From Mesorhizobium sp. Root102 (GTDB taxonomy: Bacteria > Pseudomonadota > Alphaproteobacteria > Rhizobiales > Rhizobiaceae): a stretch of DNA of 50,320 nt. Below the pieces are notes generated by a model. The model had not been told where the DNA came from. It was given only the letters and a program-made list of their open reading frames with translations, and ran no database searches. Positions within the stretch are counted from its first letter, which is position 1. Every line of letters starts with the position of its first letter. Below are positions 18,313 through 26,126 of the stretch, one piece after another. The DNA is taken from NCBI RefSeq assembly GCF_001425625.1, contig NZ_LMCP01000015.1, positions 271 through 50,590 on the forward strand. Direction: 5' to 3'. The position numbers and the translations under genes were made by a program.

Positions 18313-19104
18313 ATGTTCTTCTATCTTTCCAAGATCTTCTGGTTCTTCATCCAGCCGCTCAACCTGGCGATCTTCCTGCTGCTGGCGGGACTGCTCTCGG
18401 CCCTGATCGGCCGCCGGCGGCTGGCGGTCACCGGCAGCGCGCTGGCATTTCTGATCCTTGCGCTGTCAGCCTGGACGTCGCTTGGCGCGACGATGCTCAA
18501 TCCACTCGAAGAGCGTTTTCCCAAGCCGCCGTTGCCGCAGAAGGTCGACGGCATCGTCGTGCTCGGCGGCGGCTTCGAGGGCGCCATCAATCTGGTGCGC
18601 GGCGGCTATGAGCTGAACAGCGGCGGCGATCGGATGGTCGAGACGGCGATTCTGGCCCGGCGCTTTTCCACCGCCAAGGTCGTCGTCTCCGGCGGCACCG
18701 GCGAGTTGTTTCTCGAAGGCGAGGGTGACGCCGCCACCGCGCCTCGTCTGCTCACCGCGCTTGGCATAACGACCGATCGTCTGATCCTCGAGAACAAATC
18801 CCGCAACACCTATGAGAATGCCGTCTTCACCAAGGAACTGGTAACGCCCAAGCCCGGCGAGACCTGGCTGCTGGTGACCTCGGCCTTCCATATGCCGCGC
18901 GCCAAGGCACTGTTCGACAAGGCCGGCTTCGCGACTGTTCCCTGGCCCGTCGACTATCGCACCTCGGGACGGGAAGGCATCGGCCTGTTCCGCGACAATC
19001 CAGCCGATTCGCTGCAGGCCACCACCACGGCCATCCGCGAATGGATCGGTTTGATCGCCTACTGGCTGTCAGGGCGGATCGATCAGCCTTTTCCTGGAGG
19101 CTGA
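18313..19104 (+). CDS. YdcF/ElyC-family (DUF218) membrane protein
   Basis: 263 residues. Two N-terminal membrane segments (FWFFIQPLNLAIFLLLAGLL; LAVTGSALAFLILALSAWTSL) are followed by a DUF218 domain from about residue 75 with VDGIVVLGGGFEG, VVVSGGTGE, ENKSRNTYENA and VTSAFHMPRAKALF. E. coli ElyC of this family affects peptidoglycan/enterobacterial common antigen carrier-lipid metabolism; the biochemical activity is not established. Its 3' end overlaps the convergent DUF599 gene by 22 bp. Confidence 0.9.
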   Translation: MFFYLSKIFWFFIQPLNLAIFLLLAGLLSALIGRRRLAVTGSALAFLILALSAWTSLGATMLNPLEERFPKPPLPQKVDGIVVLGGGFEGAINLVRGGYELNSGGDRMVETAILARRFSTAKVVVSGGTGELFLEGEGDAATAPRLLTALGITTDRLILENKSRNTYENAVFTKELVTPKPGETWLLVTSAFHMPRAKALFDKAGFATVPWPVDYRTSGREGIGLFRDNPADSLQATTTAIREWIGLIAYWLSGRIDQPFPGG

Positions 19105-19796
19105 CCGATCACCGCCTGTCTGGCGGCCGAGAAGAATTGGCGCCGCACCAGCACCGCCAGCAGCAACAGCGTCGACAACACGAACACCATGGGGTCGACG
19201 AACCAGCCGAGATAACCGATCGAGAAGAACACGCCGCGCAGGCCGGAGTTGAAGTGCTTTCCGGCCAGCATGTTCATCTGTGCCGCGCGCCACACCGCCG
19301 TTTCGGTGACCGGATTGCGCGACGCTTCGCCATGCGGGATCGGCACGGCGCCGATCAGGATCGTGCAATAGTTGAACAGCCGGTAAGCCCAGCCGAATTT
19401 GAAGAACGAAAACGCCAGGATCAGCACCAGCCCGAACACCTTTATCTGGAAGGCCGCGCGCGACGGCGCGCCGCCCAGGGGCAGGTCGCTCAGCACTTCA
19501 AGAACCCGGTCGGACGCGCCGAGCAGGGCAAAGCAGCCGCCGATCGCGATCAGGGAGCTGGAGGCGAAGAAGGCGGTGCCTTGCTGCAGGCCGCTCATGA
19601 TGGCGGTGTCGACGATGCGGATCTCGCGCTCGGCCATGGTCCGCATCCAGGCTTGCCGCTGTGCATTCATCGCCGTCGTCAGCGACACGCGGCTGATCAG
19701 CTTGCCGTCGGAGGCGAACGTGTGCAGCAGCCACGCGACGAGGAAGAAAGCCAGCGCCGCGAGATCGGCTGTCGAAAGATCGAGGGAATCGCCCAT
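19083..19796 (-). CDS. DUF599 membrane protein
   Basis: 237 residues with an N-terminal membrane segment (AALAFFLVAWLLHTFA) and three further hydrophobic segments; the pattern RQAWMRTMAEREIRIVDTAIMSGLQQGTAFFASSSL is the hallmark of DUF599 proteins. Function unknown. It is tail-to-tail with the YdcF-type gene. Confidence 0.88.
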   Translation of the reverse strand: MGDSLDLSTADLAALAFFLVAWLLHTFASDGKLISRVSLTTAMNAQRQAWMRTMAEREIRIVDTAIMSGLQQGTAFFASSSLIAIGGCFALLGASDRVLEVLSDLPLGGAPSRAAFQIKVFGLVLILAFSFFKFGWAYRLFNYCTILIGAVPIPHGEASRNPVTETAVWRAAQMNMLAGKHFNSGLRGVFFSIGYLGWFVDPMVFVLSTLLLLAVLVRRQFFSAARQAVIGQPPGKG

Positions 19797-19975
19797 GGCC
19801 CGAATTTATCACATTCAGCGCGATCGCTTCGATATCCGCATACAGCGGTCGGCACCAATGTCGCTGCCGGAGCAAACAAGGTCGGCGGGTGCAGCGCCGC
19901 GATTTCCAAAAGAGCGGAAACATCCTGGGAATTCCTATATGTAGTCCTCGACCTGACTCCAGGAGACAACGCCGC

Positions 19976-21379
19976 GTGTTCCTTTCGGTTTTCGACCTGT
20001 TCAAGATCGGCATCGGACCCTCGAGCTCTCATACGATGGGGCCGATGACCGCCGCTGCGCGGTTTCTCGACGAGGTCGCGGGAAATGATTGGCCGCGGCC
20101 GGCCGGCGTCAAGGTCGATCGGCTCGGCGCCAGCCTGCACGGTTCGCTCGCCTACACCGGCATCGGCCACGGCAGCGATCGTGCGGTCGTGCTCGGCCTT
20201 GCAGGTCTGACGCCGCAGACGGTCGATCCCGACCAGGCCGATGGCATTGCCGGCCGCATCACCGCCGAAAAGCGCATTTCGCCGCCCGGCCATCCCTCCT
20301 ATCGCTTCGATCCGGCCACCGATCTGGTGCTGGACCGCAAGACGCCGCTCACCGGTCACGCGAACGGCATGGCGTTCTATGCCTATGACGCTGGCGGCCG
20401 CCTGCTGCTCAAGCGCATCTATTATTCGATCGGCGGTGGCTTCGTGGTTTCGGAAGAAGAGCTGCAGCGGATGAAGGCCAAAGGATCGGTGACATCAGAA
20501 GGCAAGAAAGTTCCTTATCCCTTCAGGAACGCGGTCGAGATGCTGGCCATGGCCGGCAAAAGCGGCCTTTCCATCGCCGACATGAAACGCGTCAACGAGG
20601 AGACGCAGATGTCGCGCGAGGAGCTTGACGCCGGCCTCGACGGCATCTGGAGCGCCATGAAGGGCTGCATCGACCGTGGCCTGTCGCAGGACGGCATCAT
20701 GCCGGGCGGGCTGAAGGTGCGCCGGCGGGCGCGCATGCTGCATGACAAGCTGCAGGAGCAATGGCAGCGGAACAAGCCCAATCCCTTGCTCGCCAACGAC
20801 TGGCTGTCGATCTACGCCATGGCGGTGAACGAGGAGAATGCGGCCGGCGGGCGCGTCGTCACCGCGCCGACCAATGGCGCTGCCGGCACGCTGCCGGCGG
20901 TGCTGCGCTACTGGCTGCACTTCCATCCCGAGGCCGACCAGCCGAGCATCCGCGATTTCCTGCTGACGGCCGCCGCCGTCGGCGGCATCATCAAGAGCAA
21001 TGCCTCGATCTCGGGCGCCGAGGTCGGCTGCCAGGGTGAGGTAGGGTCGGCGTCGGCGATGGCCGCGGCTGGCCTGTGCGCCGTCATGGGCGGTACGCCC
21101 GAGCAGGTCGAGAATGCCGCCGAGATCGCGCTCGAACATCATCTCGGCATGACCTGTGATCCGGTTGGCGGGCTGGTGCAAGTGCCATGCATCGAGCGCA
21201 ATGCGCTGGGAGCGGTCAAGGCAGTGACGGCCGCGTCGCTGGCCATCAAGGGCGACGGCATCCATTTCGTGCCGCTCGACGCGGCGATCGAGACCATGCG
21301 CCAGACCGGCCTCGACATGAACGAGAAGTACAAGGAAACCAGCCTTGGCGGGCTAGCCGTCAATGTCGTGGAGTGCTGA
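19976..21379 (+). CDS. sdaA: L-serine ammonia-lyase (iron-sulfur, single chain)
   Basis: 467-residue enzyme deaminating L-serine to pyruvate. The beta domain begins at once ([22 protein letters not shown]) and the alpha domain holds the cluster Cys residues in [21 protein letters not shown] and VQVPCIERN. The start is a GTG at 19976, supported by AGGAG ten bases upstream and by the family's usual N-terminus; the open frame further upstream has no homologous sequence. It is divergent from DUF599. The 179-bp upstream region contains a CTATAT at 19935-19940 without a convincing -35. Confidence 0.95.
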   Translation: MFLSVFDLFKIGIGPSSSHTMGPMTAAARFLDEVAGNDWPRPAGVKVDRLGASLHGSLAYTGIGHGSDRAVVLGLAGLTPQTVDPDQADGIAGRITAEKRISPPGHPSYRFDPATDLVLDRKTPLTGHANGMAFYAYDAGGRLLLKRIYYSIGGGFVVSEEELQRMKAKGSVTSEGKKVPYPFRNAVEMLAMAGKSGLSIADMKRVNEETQMSREELDAGLDGIWSAMKGCIDRGLSQDGIMPGGLKVRRRARMLHDKLQEQWQRNKPNPLLANDWLSIYAMAVNEENAAGGRVVTAPTNGAAGTLPAVLRYWLHFHPEADQPSIRDFLLTAAAVGGIIKSNASISGAEVGCQGEVGSASAMAAAGLCAVMGGTPEQVENAAEIALEHHLGMTCDPVGGLVQVPCIERNALGAVKAVTAASLAIKGDGIHFVPLDAAIETMRQTGLDMNEKYKETSLGGLAVNVVEC

Positions 21380-21456
21380 GAGCTGGCCTAAACTGCCACT
21401 GTGGAGAAGTCGATCAGGCCGTTGACGCGTCCGCGTGCCGGACTAAACCTCAAGCG

Positions 21457-21894
21457 ATGTCTCTCAATCTCATAAAACTCTGTGTCGGCTGCGACAGCGT
21501 CGAAGATCTCGAAGAGTGGATTGCCTTCCGCCTCGACGAGCGGCGGCGCGCCGGTGAGCCGGTCGAGCAGTATCACACCACCCGCATGATGCCGACGCGC
21601 GGCGCCGAGGTTACCGATGGCGGTTCGCTTTACTGGGTAATCAAGGGTAACGTGCAGTGCCGCCAGCTGATCACCGAGATCCGGCCGTTCACCGATGGTG
21701 AAGGCATCGGCCGCTGCCACCTGATTCTCGACCCCGAGGTTGTTCGAACCGACTGGCAGCCGCGCCGGGCTTTTCAGGGCTGGCGCTATCTGAAGCCGGC
21801 GGACGCGCCGCTCGATCTTGGCAAGGGCAAGGCCGGGCTGATCGAGATGCCGCCGAAACTCAGGCGCGAGCTTGCCGATCTCGGCCTGCTCTGA
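21457..21894 (+). CDS. DUF1489 family protein
   Basis: 145-residue soluble protein matching the alphaproteobacterial DUF1489 family: MSLNLIKLCVGCDSVEDL at the start, TRMMPTRGAEVTDGGSLYWVIKG, CRQLI and RPFQGWRYL-like C-terminal segment (RRAFQGWRYLKPADAP). Function not known. The ATG at 21457 is chosen from the conserved N-terminus. Confidence 0.88.
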   Translation: MSLNLIKLCVGCDSVEDLEEWIAFRLDERRRAGEPVEQYHTTRMMPTRGAEVTDGGSLYWVIKGNVQCRQLITEIRPFTDGEGIGRCHLILDPEVVRTDWQPRRAFQGWRYLKPADAPLDLGKGKAGLIEMPPKLRRELADLGLL

Positions 21895-21977
21895 CCCCAG
21901 GTGGCATCACCGTCTGGCCCTTTGTGCCGCCCGATGTGGGGCTTGCAAGCGATGTGGCAACGCCACATCTTGTTTTT

Positions 21978-22709
21978 ATGAGCGACAAGAAGCAGCCCGT
22001 GCCTGCGAGGGCCAATCCTGCGCCGATCAAGCCTCAATCCAACGCCGGCGAGATCGACGCCTTCATTCGTCAGGCGAAGACACTTGCCGCGTCGGCGACC
22101 GGTTCGGGCAGGCTGATCCTTGCGCTCGACGCGACGATGAGCCGCCAGCCGACCTGGGATCTGGCCTGCACGCTGCAAGGCCAGATGTTCGACGCCGTCG
22201 GCAAGGCTGGAACCCTCAGCGTGCAACTGGTTTATTTTCGCGGTCTCGGCGAGTGCCGTTCGTCCGCTTTCGTGAGCGACACCAATGCCTTGAAGCAGCT
22301 GATGACGCGGATCGAATGCCGTAGCGGCCACACCCAGATCGGCAAGGTGCTGGCGCATGCGCTGAAACAGACGGCGGCCGCCAAGGTCAATGCGCTGGTC
22401 TATATCGGCGATGCGGTGGAAGAGGATATCGACGATCTGGCCGAAAAGGCCGGCAGCCTCGGCCTGCATGGCGTTCCTGTCTTCGTCTTTCAGGAGGGCC
22501 ATGATTCCAGCGCAGAAAAGGCGTTCAAGGAGGTTGCGCGGCTGTCCAAAGGGGCTTGGTTCCGATTCGATCGGCAGGCTGCCGCGACCCTGGCAGGACT
22601 GCTTTCAGCCGTCGCCGTGTTTGCGACCGGCGGGTTGAAGGCACTCGAAGCCAGGGCCAGGCCGGAAGACCGGCTGATGATCGAGCATCTGCGGGGCAGC
22701 GGAAAATAA
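21978..22709 (+). CDS. VWA-domain-like protein
   Basis: 243 residues. The core resembles a von Willebrand A fold: a hydrophobic strand ending in a MIDAS-like DATMS (LILALDATMSRQPTWD), a helix, SGHTQIGKVLAHAL carrying the second Thr-type position, and NALVYIGDAVEEDIDDL carrying an acidic metal-site position. No signal peptide. It is followed after 4 bp by a J-domain membrane protein on the same strand, suggesting a shared transcript. Function unknown. Confidence 0.8.
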   Translation: MSDKKQPVPARANPAPIKPQSNAGEIDAFIRQAKTLAASATGSGRLILALDATMSRQPTWDLACTLQGQMFDAVGKAGTLSVQLVYFRGLGECRSSAFVSDTNALKQLMTRIECRSGHTQIGKVLAHALKQTAAAKVNALVYIGDAVEEDIDDLAEKAGSLGLHGVPVFVFQEGHDSSAEKAFKEVARLSKGAWFRFDRQAAATLAGLLSAVAVFATGGLKALEARARPEDRLMIEHLRGSGK

Positions 22710-22713
22710 AATA

Positions 22714-23412
22714 ATGGGCGCAATCATCGGTTTTGTAGCGTTGCTTCTGCTGCTTCTCGGCGCGGCGACGATCTTTCTGCGCGCCGAGCCAGCGAAATTG
22801 GCGAGCACGATGCGAACGCTTGGGCCGGCGCTTCTGGCACTTGTCGGCGTCGCCGTGCTTGTGGTTGGCCGTGAAGGCATCGGCGGCATGATCCTCACCG
22901 CGGCACTTGCCTGGTATGGTTCCATGCGCATGAAACGCCAGCCAACCGGGGTGGCACCGGGAAAGCGTTCGACGGTGCGCACCGCGGCATTGGAAATGGA
23001 GCTTGATCACGATACCGGCGGCCTCGAAGGACTGGTCCTGGCGGGCCGCCACGAAGGCAAGATGCTTGGCGCGATGGGGCTGGCGGAGTTGCAGCATCTC
23101 TACCGGGAACTTTCCGGAGATCCGGAGAGCCGGCAGTTGCTAGAGACGTATCTTGACGGCAGATTTCCCGTCTGGCGCAAAAACACTGAGACGAACGGTG
23201 GCGAAGGGCTGGGTGTTGCGCCAGGTCCGGGCGCCATGACTAAGGAGGAGGCCTACAAGGTCCTTGGTCTTGAAGCGGGGGCCGCCGCGGCGGATGTCCG
23301 CAAGGCGCACCGCCGCCTGATGCAGCGCCTGCACCCCGATATCGGCGGCACGTCTTTCCTGGCGGCGCGGATTAACGAAGCCAAGGACGTCTTGCTCTCC
23401 AATCACAACTAG
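22714..23412 (+). CDS. Membrane-anchored J-domain protein
   Basis: 232 residues: one or two N-terminal membrane segments (IIGFVALLLLLLGAATIFL; LGPALLALVGVAVLVVG), a soluble linker, and a C-terminal J domain (about 175-232) with intact HPD (QRLHPDIGG), so it should stimulate an Hsp70. The membrane-then-J-domain order recalls mitochondrial Tim14/Pam18. It lies 4 bp after the VWA-like gene. Partner and client are unknown. Confidence 0.87.
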   Translation: MGAIIGFVALLLLLLGAATIFLRAEPAKLASTMRTLGPALLALVGVAVLVVGREGIGGMILTAALAWYGSMRMKRQPTGVAPGKRSTVRTAALEMELDHDTGGLEGLVLAGRHEGKMLGAMGLAELQHLYRELSGDPESRQLLETYLDGRFPVWRKNTETNGGEGLGVAPGPGAMTKEEAYKVLGLEAGAAAADVRKAHRRLMQRLHPDIGGTSFLAARINEAKDVLLSNHN

Positions 23413-23458
23413 TCTCCTTCGATGCAGAACTTTTCCGGGAGATGACTTCCACGCCGTC

Positions 23459-24880
23459 CTATTGCTGGACGGCGTAGCACTCGATGTTCTTCTTCTTCAA
23501 AGCGGTGCAGGCCTTCCAGGCCGCGGTCTTCGAACCAAAGCCGCCGAAGCGGGCGCGGTAGTAGGTGACGCCATCCTTGTCGAAGGCGACGGTGAAGCCG
23601 GACGCATTGGCCAGCACCTTGGGTGCGTGCTTGGTGGTCTTGTCGAGGAAGGCCTGGGCTTCGGACTGCTTTGGCGACGAGGCAACCTGGATAGCCCAGC
23701 CCGACGGCACCGACGCCGTGTTGACCGGGTCGACGGCCGCCGGCGTTGGCTCGGCATAGGCAGCGACGACCTGGGCAGTGGCAATTTGAGGGGCCGACAC
23801 GATGACGGTCTTGACCTTCCTGGTCTTGACGACGGGCGCTGTCTCCTCGACCGCGGCCGTTGTCTGCTCGTCGGTAGCGTCCGTAGCTGTTGGATCGTCG
23901 TTGGACGCCATGGCATCGTCTTCGACCATCGGCTTGTCGTCCGGCGTCGGCGCGTCGTGCTTGGGCAGCAACACCTTGGCAAGCGCGGTGATCGGATTGT
24001 TGCCGCTGGCCTTGGCCACCAGGTCGCCGCCGCCGCGGGTCGATGCCCTCGGCAAATAGGTGTTGATCAAGTTGGCCATCTGGTTGTCGCGGCTGCCGCC
24101 CGAGGTGCCACCCATGACCACGCCGACGATGCGGCGATTGCCGTCGGAAACCGACGAGACGAGGTTGAAGCCGGAGGCGCGGGTGTAGCCGGTCTTGATG
24201 CCGTCGACGCCCTTGATGCGTCCGAGCAGGCGGTTGTGGCCGTTAATGCGCTGGCGCCCGTAAAGAAAGGAGCGCTGCGAGAAATAGCCGTAATACTGTG
24301 GGAAGTGCTCCCTCAGCGCGATGCCGAGCGTCGCCATGTCGCGCGCGGTGGTGAACTGGCCGGGGTCGGGCAGGCCATTGGCGTTGCGAAACACGGTGCC
24401 GTTCATGCCCAGCGCACGCGCCTTGGCGGTCATCATGCGGGCAAAGGTTGTTTCATTGCCGCCGAGCAATTCGCCGAGCGCGGTTGCCGAGTCGTTTGCC
24501 GATTTGGTAACCATCGACAGGATCGCGGTCTCGACCGTAACCGAACCGCCTGCCTTCACGCCGAGCTTTGTCGGCGGCTCGGCCGCGGCATGGGCCGAAA
24601 ACACAACCTGCGAGTTCCTGCTGATCTTGCCCTTCGCCAGCGCCTCGAAGGTCAGATAGAGCGTCATCATCTTGGTCAGCGAGGCCGGGTAGCGCCTGCC
24701 GTTGGCATCCGCGGAGTAGAGCACCTTGCCAGTCTTGGCATCCACGACAATGGCTGCCTGCTTGGCAGCCAGTGACGAGGCAACGTCGCCACAAACGAAA
24801 GCCATCGCCATGGCGATGATCATCATCGTCTTGAGAGGGGAGGTGGATTTGGAAACGATGCCCAACAACGCCTTACGCAC
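23459..24880 (-). CDS. D-alanyl-D-alanine carboxypeptidase with C-terminal SPOR domain
   Basis: Low-molecular-mass penicillin-binding protein of 473 residues that trims the terminal D-Ala of peptidoglycan side chains. Active-site motifs are SLTK (67-70), SAN (127-129) and KTG (229-231). A signal segment (MMIIAMAMAFVCGDVASSLAA) directs export. After a low-complexity Thr/Ala/Val-rich linker comes a SPOR domain (about 395-473, SGWAIQVASSPKQSEAQAFL) that binds denuded glycan at the septum. The GTG start at 24880 has AAGGGAAG upstream; an earlier in-frame ATG at 24946 lacks support. Confidence 0.93.
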   Translation of the reverse strand: MRKALLGIVSKSTSPLKTMMIIAMAMAFVCGDVASSLAAKQAAIVVDAKTGKVLYSADANGRRYPASLTKMMTLYLTFEALAKGKISRNSQVVFSAHAAAEPPTKLGVKAGGSVTVETAILSMVTKSANDSATALGELLGGNETTFARMMTAKARALGMNGTVFRNANGLPDPGQFTTARDMATLGIALREHFPQYYGYFSQRSFLYGRQRINGHNRLLGRIKGVDGIKTGYTRASGFNLVSSVSDGNRRIVGVVMGGTSGGSRDNQMANLINTYLPRASTRGGGDLVAKASGNNPITALAKVLLPKHDAPTPDDKPMVEDDAMASNDDPTATDATDEQTTAAVEETAPVVKTRKVKTVIVSAPQIATAQVVAAYAEPTPAAVDPVNTASVPSGWAIQVASSPKQSEAQAFLDKTTKHAPKVLANASGFTVAFDKDGVTYYRARFGGFGSKTAAWKACTALKKKNIECYAVQQ

Positions 24881-24960
24881 TGATACTTCCCTTGGATTCT
24901 TCGTTGCGCTGGAGGCGGCAAAGGGTCCTGCCTCGCTTCCGGCCAAGCTACTGGGGCAGC

Positions 24961-24983
24961 GTTACCAATCCGTTTATGGTAAC
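24961..24983. promoter_or_regulatory. Inverted repeat upstream of the carboxypeptidase gene
   Basis: GTTACC and GGTAAC arms separated by 11 bp, about 80-100 bp upstream of the carboxypeptidase start and within the divergent promoter region shared with the phasin. The spacing fits a regulator dimer site; no regulator can be named. Confidence 0.3.
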
Positions 24984-25075
24984 CGCCGCGTTCACCATTT
25001 TCTTCGGGCTTGAAGCTCTCTTTATTCGATTTTTAGCCATTGGGTGCGCAGGCGGGTCCGCACGCCAGTGAAATA

Positions 25076-25104
25076 TTGACTTTTGTGCGTCGCACAATTA
25101 TTAT
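25076..25104 (+). promoter_or_regulatory. Phasin promoter (-35/-10)
   Basis: TTGACT (25076-25081), a 17-bp spacer and TATTAT (25099-25104), each one base off the sigma-70 consensus. The expected transcript start is near 25111, about 53 bases before the phasin ATG. Two palindromic operators overlap the spacer and the start site. Confidence 0.7.
25083..25097. promoter_or_regulatory. PhaR-like operator 1
   Basis: Perfect 15-bp dyad TTGTGCGTCGCACAA filling the promoter spacer. It contains TGC-N3-GCA, the kind of motif reported for the polyhydroxyalkanoate regulator PhaR. Occupancy would block RNA polymerase. Confidence 0.65.
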
Positions 25105-25119
25105 CTTGCATTGCACAAG
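25105..25119. promoter_or_regulatory. PhaR-like operator 2
   Basis: CTTGCATTGCACAAG, again with TGC-N3-GCA followed by CAA. Its core begins exactly 21 bp (two helical turns) after that of operator 1 and straddles the predicted transcript start. Confidence 0.6.
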
Positions 25120-25163
25120 GGCGCCCTGAAGAAGGACGCCTCAACCGTCAAGGGAATCGTGAA

Positions 25164-25493
25164 ATGACCCAGACCTATGAGGACTTCAGCAAATACGGCA
25201 AAGAGTTCGCCGACACCGGATTGAAGAGCTTTGCGTCGCTCTCCAAGGGCGCGCAGGCTATCGCGACCGAGGCTGGCGAATACACCAAGAAGAGTTTTGA
25301 AGCCGGCAGCGCCACTGTGGAGAAGCTGTTTTCGGCCAAGTCGCTGGAAAAGGCGATCGAGATCCAGTCGGATTATGCCAAGCAGTCCTACGAGGCGTTC
25401 GTCGCCGAGGCCACCAAGATTGGCGACCTCTATGCCGAACTCGCCAAGGAAGCCTACAAGCCGTTCGAATCGATCGTTGCCAAGGCGAAGTAA
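25164..25493 (+). CDS. Phasin family protein
   Basis: 109-residue, almost entirely helical and amphipathic protein (FADTGLKSFASLSKGAQAIATEAGEYTKKSF), the form of granule-associated phasins (Phasin_2 type) that coat polyhydroxybutyrate inclusions. The ATG at 25164 is preceded by AGGGAATC. It is a single-gene unit with its own promoter, twin operators and a strong terminator (25560-25589), as expected for a phasin released by PhaR when polymer accumulates. Confidence 0.9.
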   Translation: MTQTYEDFSKYGKEFADTGLKSFASLSKGAQAIATEAGEYTKKSFEAGSATVEKLFSAKSLEKAIEIQSDYAKQSYEAFVAEATKIGDLYAELAKEAYKPFESIVAKAK

Positions 25494-25559
25494 TTCCGCC
25501 CGGGCGGAGTCATTTCGCCTGACGCGACCCAAATCCGGCCCTTTGGGACCGGGACAAAG

Positions 25560-25589
25560 CCCGGCTGCGGAAACGCGGCCGGGTTTTTT
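25560..25589 (+). terminator. Rho-independent terminator of the phasin gene
   Basis: Ten-pair stem CCCGGCTGCG / CGCGGCCGGG (one G-T pair) with a GAAA loop, followed by six T. It lies 66 bp after the phasin stop. Confidence 0.92.
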
Positions 25590-25751
25590 CATGCCGATTG
25601 CCGTTCCAGGGCCTCGCGCGCCTTCACGATTGCGAAAATCGTCCAAGTTTGGCCACCTAGCCATATTGTCAGCTAAACAGAAGGGCTTAAAATCGTCCAT
25701 CGAACACCTACATGTCGAACTCGCATGGGGATTCGAAAGAGGCAGGAATAC

Positions 25752-26120
25752 GTGACGATCGGTTTGACTGCCACGAGACACGTGGTGCGGATGCAAAACG
25801 GCGACGGCAACGGCAATGAAGCCGGCCGTGGGACGGCCGTCATCACGCGGACCAAAACCAAAACCAAGAAGCCCAGTCTTTATCGGGTCCTCATCCTCAA
25901 CGACGACTACACGCCCATGGAGTTCGTGGTTCACGTGCTGGAGCGTTTTTTCCAGAAGGACCGCGAAGCCGCCACACGCATCATGCTTCATGTTCACAAT
26001 CATGGAGTGGGCGAGTGCGGGGTCTATACATTCGAGGTGGCCGAGACCAAAGTGTCCCAGGTCATGGATTTCGCCCGACAGAATCAGCATCCGCTGCAAT
26101 GCGTGATGGAGAAGAAGTGA
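25752..26120 (+). CDS. clpS: ATP-dependent Clp protease adaptor ClpS
   Basis: N-recognin adaptor that hands N-degron substrates to ClpA. The conserved core from about residue 32 is complete: [19 protein letters not shown], the helix [35 protein letters not shown] and [10 protein letters not shown]. The start is uncertain: a GTG at 25752 has AGGA four bases upstream and gives 122 residues, while an ATG at 25791 gives 109, nearer to the E. coli length. A Lys/Thr-rich segment (TRTKTKTKK) precedes the core. clpA follows after 6 bp. Confidence 0.93.
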   Translation: MTIGLTATRHVVRMQNGDGNGNEAGRGTAVITRTKTKTKKPSLYRVLILNDDYTPMEFVVHVLERFFQKDREAATRIMLHVHNHGVGECGVYTFEVAETKVSQVMDFARQNQHPLQCVMEKK

Positions 26121-26126
26121 GGTAAC

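Noticed and set aside
19797..19975. Riboswitch ahead of the serine dehydratase gene
   Set aside because: I could not draw a glycine- or other known riboswitch core and the region is short; only a possible -10 is visible.
23462..24775. 437-codon plus-strand frame opposite the carboxypeptidase
   Set aside because: Shadow of the penicillin-binding protein gene; composition is Gly/Arg-rich and lacks any motif.
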